Below, piece after piece: positions 16,560 to 26,525 of a stretch of 64,000 nt of DNA (its first letter is position 1; each line of letters opens with the position of its first letter). The translations under genes and the position numbers were made by a program. The notes under the pieces were generated by a model. The model worked only from the letters and a program-made list of their open reading frames with translations. It did not search any database and was not told the origin of the DNA. This stretch comes from Hyphomicrobiales bacterium. GTDB lineage: Bacteria; Pseudomonadota; Alphaproteobacteria; Rhizobiales; Rhizobiaceae. The stretch is taken from NCBI GenBank assembly GCA_900472295.1, contig UCIA01000008.1, forward strand, positions 213,756 through 277,755, written 5' to 3'.

Positions 16560-18956
16560 CTACCCGCCGAGGCGGAAGTATTTGGCAGTGGCCGAAAATG
16601 CCGCGCTCTTGCCGCCGATCTCGTCGAGGATCCTGGGCAACAGCACCGAAGTCGGCGTCGGTGCGGTGAATTCCGCCGCCTTGATGCTTTCGGGGCCGGT
16701 GATCACCATGATGATCTGCGGCAGCGCCTTGCCTTCAGCCTTGTCGGCGGCGCCGAGAGCGATCGGGATGCGGAAGGTCGCCTTGCCGGCTTGTACGACA
16801 ACACGGTCGTCGAGGTTGAAGGCGACGCCCCTGTGGTCGATCAGGATGACGCTCGACACCAGCCCGCCATGCGTCACCAGCGTGCCGTCGATCGGCGCGC
16901 CGTCCGGCACCGACGTCTGGTCGAGCACCAACTGCGGTCTATCCGCCGTGCTCGCCCCCATGAAACGCAGGAAGTCGGTGATCCCGCATTGCGTCGGCTG
17001 GATGAGGCGGACGCTGATGTCCGGCTCGACATGGAACTTCGCCTGGAACGCTCCGAGCAATTGTTCGAAGGGCGGCACGGACGTGCCAAAACCTTCGATC
17101 GCGACAGCCTTGTCGGCAGCCGAAGTCACCGTCGCATAGAAACAGTCACCACCATTGAAGGCGCGAACCCAGGTGACCCGTTCCGCGGCCGCATCGCCCG
17201 GCGGTGGCACCTGCGGCTTGGGCACATTCATGGCAATGTCGGGGTTGTTCGCCGGCTTGTCGGCCTGCTGGCCCGGCCCGTTGTCGGTCTGCCCTACCGA
17301 AGGTTCGGGCACAGGTGTCGGTTCGGGTGCTTGCACGGTGGGCTGCGGCGCCGGCTCGACAGGCTCCGGCGTCTGCACAGTGGATTTGGGGTCCGGTGCT
17401 ACTGGTTCCTGTATCGTCGGTTTCGGCGCTTGTACGGCAGGCTCGGGCTGCTTCACGACATCGGTTTGCGTCGGCGGTTGCAAAGCGACGGTCTTGTCTG
17501 CCGGCTGTCGGTCCACGGTGGTCGATGCGTCCGGCGGAACTGTCGTCTCGGCGGTCTGGCCTCCGGGTTGCGGAGCGGTGACGGGCGGCGTCAGCTGCGG
17601 TTGCTCGATCGGCGCTTTGGCCTGATCTTTGTCAGGAGGTTCTGTTGGCTTCGGCTCTGGCGCCACCTCCACTTTTGCCGTGTCCGGGGCGGGCTTGTCC
17701 GCGGCGATCGGCTTTGTCAGCTCGGGTTGGAGCGGCGGTGTCTTGCCGGTTTCGTTGACAGGAGGCCGGTCTCCGAAACCCAGAATGCCCGATGCATAGA
17801 GCCCCACCAGCGATGCCGCGACCACCGCTGCCAACGCCGCGATCGTCAGGCTTCGGCCTGAAGCAGCAGGCTTTGTCGGTGTGCTTGCTCGCCTGGGATT
17901 TTCAGCAACCGGTTTCGGCTGCGACAGATGCGCCGGACGGACGTGCGGCACGAAGGACGGCTCTGCCGTGCCGCTTGTTGGGGCCGAACTGAAGCTCTGC
18001 GCGGTCTGGCCCTCGACCATCGAGACAGGCCCAGCCGTCTGCCCGGTTCGCGGCTGGCCCTGCCGGGGCGCAAGCGAGGCCGGCGGCAAGGTCGCGTCGC
18101 TGTCGTCGCGCGTCCACCGGGCGATTTCGGCCATGCTGGCCGGCCGATCATTCGGGTCGGGCTGCAGCATGGCTTCGACAATGTCCCTGAAATCGGCATC
18201 GATGCCGGAGAGATCGGGCACGGTTCGCCGCTTTTCGACGATCTCGTATTGCGAGCCGCCCATGTCGATCGGTTTGCCGCGCAGCGCCGCCGCCAGCACC
18301 AGCCCCAGGCTGTAGATGTCGGACTGTTCGCTGACCTCGCCGCCATAGAGCCCGAGCTGCTCGGGAGAGACGTAATTGTATTTTCCGGCGAACTTGCCGC
18401 CGATCAGTGTCTCGCCGCCGACCGCCGCCGATCGCGCAATGCCGAAATCGATGATTTTCGCTCGCTCCACCCGGCCACCCGGCAGGATGATGTTGTCGGG
18501 CGACAGGTCGCGGTGGATGGCGCCGGCCTGGTGCACGGCGCTCAAGCCCGACGCCAGCCGGTGGCACAGCTTGCGCACATCCTGCGTTGCCATCGCGCCG
18601 CCGCGCATGACGTCGTACAGCGATTGGCCGTCGACGAACTCCATCGCCAGATAGGGCCGGCCTATACCGGGATCGATGGTGAAGACGTGGTAGCGCACGA
18701 CAGCGTCGTGTGAGAGATGGTTGAGGATCGAGGCTTCCTTGCGGAATAGAGACAGGATCGTCTGGTCGCGGGCAAATTCCGGCAGCACGATCTTGATGGC
18801 GACGTGGTCGCCGGTCTGGATGTTGTGGCCGCGATAGACCTCGCCCATGCCGCCCGAGGCGATACGTTCGTCGAGCTCGTAGATGCCGCTGAGCTGGGTG
18901 CCGACGCTGGTATCGGCCATGTTGGGCAAGAGGCGCGTCTTGTCCTCGGCGCTCAT
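16560..18956 (-). CDS. ppkA: T6SS Ser/Thr protein kinase PpkA
   Basis: The 798-residue protein has a Hanks-type kinase domain (about 25-285): glycine loop SGGMGEVY, Lys55 in VAIK, HRDLSPDN (148-155, with the usual KPEN replaced by SPDN), DFG (170-172) and SPEQLG. One membrane helix lies in the middle (LTIAALAAVVAASLVGLYA), followed by a very Pro/Thr/Glu-rich spacer and a C-terminal extracytoplasmic domain with paired cysteines (NGGDCFYATVTS). PpkA phosphorylates FHA proteins or TssL to trigger T6SS firing. The periplasmic domain probably senses the signal. Its start overlaps the pppA stop (ATGA). Confidence 0.9.
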   Translation of the reverse strand: MSAEDKTRLLPNMADTSVGTQLSGIYELDERIASGGMGEVYRGHNIQTGDHVAIKIVLPEFARDQTILSLFRKEASILNHLSHDAVVRYHVFTIDPGIGRPYLAMEFVDGQSLYDVMRGGAMATQDVRKLCHRLASGLSAVHQAGAIHRDLSPDNIILPGGRVERAKIIDFGIARSAAVGGETLIGGKFAGKYNYVSPEQLGLYGGEVSEQSDIYSLGLVLAAALRGKPIDMGGSQYEIVEKRRTVPDLSGIDADFRDIVEAMLQPDPNDRPASMAEIARWTRDDSDATLPPASLAPRQGQPRTGQTAGPVSMVEGQTAQSFSSAPTSGTAEPSFVPHVRPAHLSQPKPVAENPRRASTPTKPAASGRSLTIAALAAVVAASLVGLYASGILGFGDRPPVNETGKTPPLQPELTKPIAADKPAPDTAKVEVAPEPKPTEPPDKDQAKAPIEQPQLTPPVTAPQPGGQTAETTVPPDASTTVDRQPADKTVALQPPTQTDVVKQPEPAVQAPKPTIQEPVAPDPKSTVQTPEPVEPAPQPTVQAPEPTPVPEPSVGQTDNGPGQQADKPANNPDIAMNVPKPQVPPPGDAAAERVTWVRAFNGGDCFYATVTSAADKAVAIEGFGTSVPPFEQLLGAFQAKFHVEPDISVRLIQPTQCGITDFLRFMGASTADRPQLVLDQTSVPDGAPIDGTLVTHGGLVSSVILIDHRGVAFNLDDRVVVQAGKATFRIPIALGAADKAEGKALPQIIMVITGPESIKAAEFTAPTPTSVLLPRILDEIGGKSAAFSATAKYFRLGG

Positions 18957-19714
18957 TGGTCACGGCCTCCCGCCCTGGGCAAGCCGCCATTGCCTTTGTC
19001 TGTGATCTTGACCAGCACGATGGTGACGTTGTCGGTGCCACCGCGCTCAAGCACCATGGAAAGCAGCTGTTCGCAGGCAGCCTGTGGCGCCGCCGAGAGC
19101 ACCGCTGTCGCGATCTCCGCATCGCTGACATGTGCCGTCAGCCCGTCCGTGCTGAGGATGAAAACGTCGCCGACGAGTGTCTCGCCTTGCTGGAAGTCGA
19201 TGTCGATCTCGTCATTGACGCCGATGGCGCGGGTGATGACGTTGCGGCGCGGCCAGTTCTCTGCCTCGGCGGCGTTGATCGCGCCGCTGTCGAGAAGTTC
19301 CTGAACCTCGGTATGGTCGCGCGAAATCTGCGAGATCGCGGCGTTGCGAACGAGATAGACGCGGCTGTCGCCCGACCACAGGCAGGCGAACCTGCCGTCC
19401 ATGGCCAGAAGTGCTGCAACGGTGGAGCCGATGGTCACGCCGCGCGACCGTGCGATCCGCCGGATCTCGGCATGCGCCCGGCTCAGCCGGTCCTCGAAGC
19501 GCGCGCGCAGATCGGGCGCCGAACTGGCGATGCCGATCGTCGCCAGGTGCTCGACAATGCTTGCCGAAGCCACTTCTCCGGCCTCATGCCCGCCCATGCC
19601 GTCGGCCACGACCCACAGGCCGATCTGCGGCTCGACCAGATAGCTGTCTTCATTATGGTCGCGCACGCAGCCCTTGTGGCTGACGCCATAGCTCTCAAAG
19701 GCGGCATCGTTCAC
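18953..19714 (-). CDS. pppA: T6SS PP2C-type phosphatase PppA
   Basis: The 253-residue PP2C phosphatase has the metal-binding motifs RDHNEDSY, VADGMGGHEAGE, SGDSRVYL, STDGLT and GGTDNVT in order. I chose the GTG at 19714 because a strong GGAGGG lies 7 bp upstream; an ATG at 19744 would add 10 residues without a clear ribosome site. PppA reverses PpkA phosphorylation and resets the secretion system. It is coupled to ppkA by an ATGA overlap and lies 151 bp after tssM of the second membrane module. Confidence 0.9.
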   Translation of the reverse strand: MNDAAFESYGVSHKGCVRDHNEDSYLVEPQIGLWVVADGMGGHEAGEVASASIVEHLATIGIASSAPDLRARFEDRLSRAHAEIRRIARSRGVTIGSTVAALLAMDGRFACLWSGDSRVYLVRNAAISQISRDHTEVQELLDSGAINAAEAENWPRRNVITRAIGVNDEIDIDFQQGETLVGDVFILSTDGLTAHVSDAEIATAVLSAAPQAACEQLLSMVLERGGTDNVTIVLVKITDKGNGGLPRAGGRDQ

Positions 19715-19865
19715 TTGCCTACCCTCCGCAACGCCTTGTCGCATGGCCAGTCTGCCACAGCCCCGTCCATTAGCGTATCGAAATCTAGGCCGCGGGGGGT
19801 GGACGGTATGGTGCCCCCGGCCTCTCTTCGCCCCGCAATCGCTGGTCTTGCCATGCAATTTCCCA

Positions 19866-22800
19866 TCAGAACGCCTTCGGACAGCTGAAGGCGGAGAGCG
19901 CCGGCAATGTGAATGGGTTGCCGTCCCCTCCGGTCTTGATCGTGTAGGCGACATCGCGCCCGCCAATGACGAAACGCGCCTCCAGACTGTCGCCATTGGC
20001 GGTGACCTGTCCCTTGTCGAGCAATCGTTTCAACGCCCACGGGCCGTCGAACCTGATCGCCGACTCGCGCCCCGGCAGCTCCGGCGTCAGGCTGAGGCTG
20101 GCCGAGCCGGTCTTGCCCGGCCACGGGATCAAGCCGGGCGTATTGCCGGCCTGGGTGGCCTGCAGCACCTGGCCGTCGATGTTGAGCAGCGCCATGTCGG
20201 CATCGCCATGCAGCGACAACGGCGTGAAGGTGATGTTGATCGACGGCACCGGGCCGCCGAGCGGAAAGAAGGCGGCGCGGATTTGCGCCGCAAGCTGGAA
20301 ATTCTTCAGCGTCGATTTCGCCAGGCTGCGGCCGAACTTGGTGTCCTGTTTCCAGTCCCAGTCCTGCCCACTCATGTCGACCAGCGACGCCAGGTTTTGT
20401 GCATAGAACCGGTCGAGCACCCCGCCCGGAGCGAAGAGTTTTGCGAAGTCGGCCATGGCGACATCATCGGTGCCGGCAGGCACGAATGGAAAGCGCCCGG
20501 CAATCACCTCTTCGCACGGGCGGCCGACCGTCTCTTCCAGCATGTCGTTGAGATGCGTGGTCGATGTTTCGGCGACTGTGCCTTCGAAATCGTCCGCCGC
20601 CGCACTGACCATCCTGGCCAGCGCCTTCGGCAGCCGCGAGGCGTTGGCGCGCAGCGTCGAAATCTGCAGCTGCAGATTGGCGTTGGCCTGGTCGGTCTGC
20701 GCCGGGACATCGGCAGCGAGCCGCACACTTTGATAGATCTCGCGGAAATTCTGCGTCAGGGCGTCGAGCGGTCGCTGTCCCGGCGCACCGGCCACCAGAG
20801 CCTGGAAAGACCGGAACTGGGCTTCGATGTTGGCGCCTGGATCCTGGTTCTGCGTGCTGACAAAGGCGGTTCCGGCCCGGCTCTGCGACTTGCGCGCCGC
20901 CAGCGCGATGCCGATGCGGGCGAGGCCCTTGGCGCGAGCGGCGGCTTCCTGGTCGCTGTCTTGAGACGGGGCCGCCCCGTTCTCGGCAGCATCGCTCTCG
21001 CGCGTCAATGCCGTTTCGCGCGCGATCGCCTCGAACAGCTGCATCAGCGGCGAGGTCGGCGATCCCGCGGCGGACAGCGCCAGATATTGCGGCTTGTCGG
21101 CAGCCATCGCCTTGAACTTCAACCTGTCGAGCACCTCGTTCCACGCTGCCGCAAAGCCCTTGCCGTAGCGGTCGAGAAGTTCGGGGCCGAGCTTGAGCAG
21201 TTCCTGGTCGAAGCCGCCTTGCTCGCCGCTCGAGCCGATCACCCACTGGTCGTCGACCAGCGCTTGCGCGCTCCTGGCGAGCTGCGCCAGATAGAAGTCG
21301 AAGCCGGCATGGGTGTAGAGACCGGGGACGCGAAGCGAAGCCAGATCGTTTCCGTCATTGCGCTCGAACAGCACCGGCGCTTCAGGGCCGGCTTGCGCGG
21401 CCACCGCAAAATCACCCAGCGCCGCCGCATAGGTGGCCGACTGGATGAGCGCCGTGGCGCGGTCGGCAAGGCTCATGCGGCCAAGCGAACGTTGTGCGGA
21501 CTCGACCAGCGAGCGGTTGAGCTCGAACGAGGGATCCTGGTCGTCATCGAGCGCCAGCATGGCGCGCAGATGCTTCTCCAGTTGCGCCCGCCCGTCGCGA
21601 TTATGGGCGCCGGGATAGCGGTTCTGTTCCCAGTCCCGGTTCAGCCAGGTGACGACCAGTTCATCGTCGACTTTCGGCGCCTTGCCGCTCAGCATCAGGT
21701 AGATTTTCAACGGCTCGTACAGCGCCATCGGATCGGCCATCCTGGCCTCGATCGTGCGTTCGAGCTGGAACAGCAGGCGCGAGCGGAACATGCGCTCCAG
21801 CCCTTGCCGGTAAGCGGTCTCGGAGGCCGAGCGGATGCGTTCGCGCTGGCTGAGGCCGAACGTCGCCTTGGCCGGCGTCGGCTGGTCTTTTGCGTCATAG
21901 CCGGCCGGCAGGCTGCGCAGCGCGTCGAGCGCACCGATGACGGTTTCGAGGTCCGCATCCGACACCGTCGTGCTTGCCAGCAGCGGCGCGGCCGTCTCGC
22001 GGTATTGGCCGGCCGCCTGGCTGGTGGCAGTGACCAGCGATTTGTTGGTTGCAAAGCTCAAGCCGAGCATTCCAAGTCCTGCGAGCGCTATAGTTGCGAT
22101 CGCCGCCAGACCGGCATAGCGGGCGATCGCCGCCCGCCTGTCGGCCGCTTTGTCATAGGACACCCAGCCGGACTCGGCGAAAATGACGCGGCTCAGCAGA
22201 TCGTGGAGGAAGAAGCTCTTGCCGGTGCCGGACAGATGCGCCTGCGCATTTTTGCCGAAGCTGCGCCCGATGCTACCCAGCAGCTGGTCGATCGGCGTGC
22301 CTTCCTGCGTGCCTGAGGAAAAGTACAGGCCGCGCATGGGCGCGTTCACTCGGCTGCGCGCCGGCTCGAAGACGGCATCGAGGAAATGCACGATGCGGCC
22401 CTTCAGGGCGCCAAGCTGCGCGGCAAAGCCGAAAATGGCGATGCGCGCCACCGGGTCGGTCTCCGCCTGCAGGCGCTCGCTCATCTCCTCGCTCAAGCGC
22501 TTCACCAGCGCGTCGAACTCGGCCGGGGCTTCGCCGACCAAATTCAGGCCGCGCTCCGCGGTCTGGAAGGTCGCGCCCCACACCTTGCGCCGGCGCGCTT
22601 CATCGAAGTCGCCGAAAGTCTCCATGAATCCAGAGACCAGGTCGGCCTTGGTGAACAGCACATAGACGGGGAAGCGAACCTTCAGGACCTCGTGGATTTC
22701 CTGCAGGCGGCTGCGGATCTCGGCGACACGGGTCGCTTGCTCGCCGTCCGCCATCAGATCGGCAAGGCTGATCGCCAGGATGACACCGTTTATCGGCTGC

Positions 22801-23399
22801 CGCGTCCGATGCCGCTTGAGCAGCGACAGGAACGCGAGCCAGCTCTTTTTGTCTGTCGCCGCATTGGAATCCTGCGTCGTGTAGCGCCCGGCGGTGTCGA
22901 TCAGCACCGCCTCGTCGGTGAACCACCAGTCGCAATTGCGCGTGCCGCCGACGCCTGCCACCGGCTGCGCCTGGCCCGATCCGGCAAGCGGGAAGTTCAG
23001 GCCGGAATTGACCAGTGCGGTGGTCTTGCCGGCGCCCGGTGGGCCGATGACGATGTACCAGGGCACCTCGTAGAGGAAATTGCGCTTGCCGCTCGACTGC
23101 CTGAGCGTCGCCACTGCCTCGTTCATGCGGGCATCCAGCATCTTGGCGTCGCTGCCGTCATCCTTGGCGGCGACCATGGCGGCCTCCAGCGCCTTCTGCG
23201 CCTTGCGCCTGCGCCAGAACCGGATCGCATAGATCATCACCACCGTTCCGACGACGATCCCGATGATCGCTGCCCGCAGCCAGATAGGCTCCAGCGGCCC
23301 GGTGCCGGCGAAGCGGATCAACGGCCCGGCGAACCAGACCGCGGCGGCAAAGCCGGCCAGCGCAAGCGTTGAGAAGAGGCGCAGCAGCCAGCCGGTCAC
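19866..23399 (-). CDS. tssM: T6SS inner-membrane protein TssM (IcmF), copy 1
   Basis: The 1177-residue protein has two N-terminal membrane helices (about 8-28 and 42-60), a Walker A GPPGAGKTT (119-127) in the cytoplasmic NTPase domain with GVGGTRNCDWWF downstream, a third helix near residue 445 (IATIALAGLGMLGLSF), and a long periplasmic IcmF/VasK region to the C-terminus. TssM spans the periplasm with TssL and TssJ in the membrane complex. Its start overlaps the tssL stop by 4 bp. It is clearly paralogous to the second TssM at 34263-37802 but not a recent copy, since the sequences differ widely. Confidence 0.93.
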   Translation of the reverse strand: MTGWLLRLFSTLALAGFAAAVWFAGPLIRFAGTGPLEPIWLRAAIIGIVVGTVVMIYAIRFWRRRKAQKALEAAMVAAKDDGSDAKMLDARMNEAVATLRQSSGKRNFLYEVPWYIVIGPPGAGKTTALVNSGLNFPLAGSGQAQPVAGVGGTRNCDWWFTDEAVLIDTAGRYTTQDSNAATDKKSWLAFLSLLKRHRTRQPINGVILAISLADLMADGEQATRVAEIRSRLQEIHEVLKVRFPVYVLFTKADLVSGFMETFGDFDEARRRKVWGATFQTAERGLNLVGEAPAEFDALVKRLSEEMSERLQAETDPVARIAIFGFAAQLGALKGRIVHFLDAVFEPARSRVNAPMRGLYFSSGTQEGTPIDQLLGSIGRSFGKNAQAHLSGTGKSFFLHDLLSRVIFAESGWVSYDKAADRRAAIARYAGLAAIATIALAGLGMLGLSFATNKSLVTATSQAAGQYRETAAPLLASTTVSDADLETVIGALDALRSLPAGYDAKDQPTPAKATFGLSQRERIRSASETAYRQGLERMFRSRLLFQLERTIEARMADPMALYEPLKIYLMLSGKAPKVDDELVVTWLNRDWEQNRYPGAHNRDGRAQLEKHLRAMLALDDDQDPSFELNRSLVESAQRSLGRMSLADRATALIQSATYAAALGDFAVAAQAGPEAPVLFERNDGNDLASLRVPGLYTHAGFDFYLAQLARSAQALVDDQWVIGSSGEQGGFDQELLKLGPELLDRYGKGFAAAWNEVLDRLKFKAMAADKPQYLALSAAGSPTSPLMQLFEAIARETALTRESDAAENGAAPSQDSDQEAAARAKGLARIGIALAARKSQSRAGTAFVSTQNQDPGANIEAQFRSFQALVAGAPGQRPLDALTQNFREIYQSVRLAADVPAQTDQANANLQLQISTLRANASRLPKALARMVSAAADDFEGTVAETSTTHLNDMLEETVGRPCEEVIAGRFPFVPAGTDDVAMADFAKLFAPGGVLDRFYAQNLASLVDMSGQDWDWKQDTKFGRSLAKSTLKNFQLAAQIRAAFFPLGGPVPSINITFTPLSLHGDADMALLNIDGQVLQATQAGNTPGLIPWPGKTGSASLSLTPELPGRESAIRFDGPWALKRLLDKGQVTANGDSLEARFVIGGRDVAYTIKTGGDGNPFTLPALSAFSCPKAF

Positions 23400-24922
23400 A
23401 GCGTCTCCTCCCGGGGGATCATCACATCGACACGGCGGTTCTTGGCACGGCCCTCCGGTGTTGCATTGTCGGCGACGGGCTCGTCCTCGCCCTTGCCCTC
23501 GACCTTTGTCCGCGACGGATCGCTGATATGCGCGGCGATCATCTTTTCGACCGATTGGGCGCGGGCGACGGAAAGGTCGAAATTAGATTTGAAGGCGCTG
23601 GTCTTCTTCGGTTTGACGTTGTCGGTGTGGCCGACGATCCGGATCGGCCCGCGCTCCGCATCGAGAGCCGCCGCGATGTGCACGGCCACGGGTTCGAACT
23701 CCGGTTTGACGTCGGCGCGTCCCGACTGGAACAGCAAGGCGTTGCTGATTTCCACGACGATGAAATCGCCCTTGGTGCCGACGCTGACGCCGCCGGCTTC
23801 GATCTCCTTGGCCAAGGCAGTGCGGATGCGATCGACCTGCGCTATCGCCGCCGGTGCTGCGACGACTTTCACCTCCTCGGTCAGCGGTACGAAGCCGGTG
23901 CGCTCGATGGCGACCGGCGTTGCCGGATTGAGCGCCAGCAATTCGCCGGCGACAGCCTCGCCATCATTGGTGATGAGGACCCGCAGCGTGAAAAAAGCCG
24001 CGGTCAAAACCGCCACCGTCGCTGAAGCAATGGCCCACAGCGGAATTCGCCGCGAGCCTTGCGCCGATGTCAGCGACAGGCCTTGCCAGCGTGGCGAGAT
24101 CTCGTCGTCGTTGTCCGCCCTGAAGTAGGCTGATGTCTCATAGACGTCGCGGCGGACACGTTCGAGCCCCTCGCGCGGCTGGCCGCGATACTGGCCTTCG
24201 AAGCCCAGCGACAGGCAGGCATGCATCAGCTCGATCAGGTTGCGGTGCGGTTCCGGCGTCGCCAGCACCGTGTTCAGCGCCTGGAAGAAGCCGGCGCCGG
24301 TGGGTTTGACCTGGAAGAAGCGCTGCAGCATGGCGTGCTGCGCCCACGCATCGCGGCTGGAGCCGGGCAGGTTGGCAATGATGTCGTCGGCGGTTTCGCA
24401 AAGCACATAGCTGGCGATGCGCGCATCCTCCTCGGAGGTATCGGTCCTGGCGATCTTGCGGTCGAAATCCTCGATCAGGCCGGCGACATGCTCCGCCAGC
24501 TTGTCGGCCTGTCTTTCGACAGCCACCAGCCGCAGATGCCCAAGCAGCATCAGCAAGGGCGCCGCGGCAGCAACGATCGGGTTTGTTGCGCCATAGTCGA
24601 CGCCGTTGCTGGCGCCGAGCAGGGCATCCCACGGTGTTTTGGCCGCCGTCCCGGCCGAGCCGTGAAACGACGGATCGGCCGGCGCCTCGGTGAAAGGCGC
24701 GCCTTGATAGATCACGGTTCCCGTTACATCGCCCTGTGGCGGCGCGCGGCCGGCATTGGGATCGAAAACCGTCGATTCCGGGATGCCGGCAGGGGCGATC
24801 ATGGTGCTGTCCGGCGGCGGCGCATCACGGGCCAGAACCGTCTTTGGTTTGCGGCCGGGATTGAGGCGGCTGGGGCGGATGACGGTTTTGCCACCCGGAT
24901 CGAAAGGATCGTCGGAGCTCAT
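23396..24922 (-). CDS. tssL: T6SS protein TssL with OmpA extension, copy 1
   Basis: The 508-residue protein has a variable Pro-rich N-terminus (1-130), a DotU/IcmH domain (about 130-300), a membrane helix (IPLWAIASATVAVLTAAFF) and a C-terminal OmpA-like domain (NALLFQSGRADV, VGHTDNVKPKKTS, ARAQSVEKM). This is the long, wall-binding form of TssL. The start MSSDDPFDPGG at 24922 has GGAG upstream; a longer frame exists but its extra sequence is Arg-rich and unlike the family. It is coupled to tssM copy 1. Confidence 0.9.
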   Translation of the reverse strand: MSSDDPFDPGGKTVIRPSRLNPGRKPKTVLARDAPPPDSTMIAPAGIPESTVFDPNAGRAPPQGDVTGTVIYQGAPFTEAPADPSFHGSAGTAAKTPWDALLGASNGVDYGATNPIVAAAAPLLMLLGHLRLVAVERQADKLAEHVAGLIEDFDRKIARTDTSEEDARIASYVLCETADDIIANLPGSSRDAWAQHAMLQRFFQVKPTGAGFFQALNTVLATPEPHRNLIELMHACLSLGFEGQYRGQPREGLERVRRDVYETSAYFRADNDDEISPRWQGLSLTSAQGSRRIPLWAIASATVAVLTAAFFTLRVLITNDGEAVAGELLALNPATPVAIERTGFVPLTEEVKVVAAPAAIAQVDRIRTALAKEIEAGGVSVGTKGDFIVVEISNALLFQSGRADVKPEFEPVAVHIAAALDAERGPIRIVGHTDNVKPKKTSAFKSNFDLSVARAQSVEKMIAAHISDPSRTKVEGKGEDEPVADNATPEGRAKNRRVDVMIPREETL

Positions 24923-25159
24923 CGCCGGTCGTGCTCCGACGCGCGCGCGGCCACGCGACGCACAGCGCCATGTCCGCGCGAACGCGGACCGCAGGACGCT
25001 ATCTCGCCGTGACATGACATTTGCCGCAGACCCCCGAGGTCAACCAACCGTACCCGCGTGCTCAATTGTCGTATGTGATCGTAGTCTCAGAAGGTTCCGA
25101 TGGAAACCCGGCGCAATTTTGATCGCCCGACGGTGTCCGGACAGGCCTAATGCGTGCTG

Positions 25160-26179
25160 TTAGCCCTTGCCGCCTTTCTGTTTGGCGGCCTTGGCGTAGG
25201 CTTCGCTGAAATAGGTGAGGTATATGTCGAGCAGCCCGTTTTCGTGCGCTTCCTCCTTGGCCCGCCAGGTTGCCACCAGCGCGTCCCAGGCGCGCGTCTT
25301 TTTCGAGGCAAAGGATGACGGCGGCAGTTTCTTCGCGATCGCCTCCGGCGACAGATCGTCGAGCAGCCGCGCCAGCGCCGCCTGCATGGCGGCGAAGGTG
25401 GCGAATTCATGCGTCTTAAGGTCGTGGAAGGCATCCTCGATGCTGTGTCGGGCATCGAGATAGCCGGCCCTGCGCCGCGCGAACATGACGTCTAGGATTT
25501 CGTCGGTCCCGGGCACGAACTTCAGCGGATTGTTGTCGGCGGCGTTGATCATCGTCCGGTCGCTGGTCTTGGCCAGGACTTTCGCGGCGGCGCGCGCTTT
25601 CAGCAGCATCACCAGCTCGTCGACGACGATGCGCAGCACCGCGCCGATCTCGCCGGCAACCTCATGCGGCTGGCGCAGCAGAAGCACTTCCGGCGGGATG
25701 CCGGCGCCGGCGGCAATCGCGCGCAGGATCTCGTCGGCTTGCTGTGGCCGGCCGGCGGCCGAAGCCGGTGGCGCGGTCGGCGACGGTGCAGCGACTTGGG
25801 CCGGACCGGACCCATCGCCGGGCATGTGCCGTTGCGTCGAGCCATGGCCACCGAAGGCCGGATTCCCGTCATCGATCGACACCGACACGATGTAGCGGCC
25901 GATCCTGAGCCGGTCGCCCTGCGCCAGCCGGTGCGGGCCGGTCAGGCGCTGGCTCGAGCCGTTGACGAAAGTGCCGTTGCGCGAGACGTCGTGGAGAAAG
26001 AAAGCGCCGCCTTCATAGCGGATTTCGCAGTGCCGGCCGGAGATGAACTTGTCCGGATCGGGCAAGGTCCAGGCACAGTTCTCCCGCCCGATCTCGAAGC
26101 CGCGGTCGCGCGAAGCGTAGCCGGGCGGCAACCCGCCGGTCAGGACATCGACATTGCTGATCTGCAGACTGATGAACAT
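25160..26179 (-). CDS. tagH: T6SS FHA-domain protein TagH, copy 1
   Basis: The 339-residue protein has an N-terminal FHA domain (about 1-100) with the phosphothreonine-binding signature FEIGREN, SGRHCEI and RNGTFVNG. A Pro/Ala-rich linker follows, then a C-terminal TagH domain (about 210-330) with NPLKFVPGTDEILD. FHA proteins bind PpkA-phosphorylated partners and switch the T6SS on. It heads the second operon, divergent from vgrG. The shared NPLKF motif links it to the larger TagH at 40962-42446. A 237-bp gap without a gene separates it from tssL. Confidence 0.9.
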   Translation of the reverse strand: MFISLQISNVDVLTGGLPPGYASRDRGFEIGRENCAWTLPDPDKFISGRHCEIRYEGGAFFLHDVSRNGTFVNGSSQRLTGPHRLAQGDRLRIGRYIVSVSIDDGNPAFGGHGSTQRHMPGDGSGPAQVAAPSPTAPPASAAGRPQQADEILRAIAAGAGIPPEVLLLRQPHEVAGEIGAVLRIVVDELVMLLKARAAAKVLAKTSDRTMINAADNNPLKFVPGTDEILDVMFARRRAGYLDARHSIEDAFHDLKTHEFATFAAMQAALARLLDDLSPEAIAKKLPPSSFASKKTRAWDALVATWRAKEEAHENGLLDIYLTYFSEAYAKAAKQKGGKG

Positions 26180-26428
26180 GCGTTTTGGCCTGTCGACCGC
26201 TGGCTTTGCCTTTGATCCGATGCGCCACAGTCTAGCAGCTTGCGGGCATAGTGGGAGCGCGGCGTTTCACACTGGCGAAAGCGGCGCAGGCAGAACCTGC
26301 CAGCCGCTTGTCCTCTTTGGTCTGCCACGGAACATGTGGTAGGCTCAACATGGCATAGGGTGGCAGGTTGCGAAATATCCCTGAACGTGAGGTCGTTAAC
26401 ACAAGAGGGGCCTCGAACCTGCCACACT

Positions 26429-26477
26429 AGAGCCTGTTCCATCCCGACAGGTCGGGATGGGGCTCTGTTTTTTGTTT
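26429..26477 (+). terminator. Intrinsic-terminator-like hairpin upstream of vgrG
   Basis: CCATCCCGA (26439-26447) pairs perfectly with TCGGGATGG (26452-26460), and AGAGCC (26429-26434) pairs with GGCTCT (26461-26466). GTTTTTTGTTT follows immediately. The T-run places it on the plus strand, toward vgrG, where no upstream gene needs termination. It may attenuate vgrG transcription. Confidence 0.5.
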
Positions 26478-26525
26478 GAGCATGATCGTTTCCGAAAACC
26501 GGACCCACTTCTAGGGATCATGCTC
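26478..26525. repeat. Rhizobial palindromic repeat (GAGCATGATC type) in the vgrG leader
   Basis: A perfect 10-bp inverted repeat, GAGCATGATC (26478-26487) and GATCATGCTC (26516-26525), contains TTTCCGAAAACCGG. It is the clearest member of the family seen also at 4509-4572 and 10924-10968. It ends 27 bp before the vgrG start. Confidence 0.7.

Noticed and set aside
19715..19996. Longer N-terminus of PppA
   Set aside because: The extra sequence is Arg/Ser-rich and unlike PP2C proteins; the GTG at 19714 has a GGAGGG site at good spacing.
24923..25015. Longer N-terminus of TssL copy 1
   Set aside because: The added 31 residues are Arg/Ala-rich and unlike the family; the start MSSDDPFDPGG fits better and resembles the MSRDDPFG start of copy 2.
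11791..26179. A second complete T6SS
   Set aside because: Only tagH, tssL, tssM and the phospho-control genes are duplicated. No second sheath, tube, baseplate or ClpV gene is present in the window.
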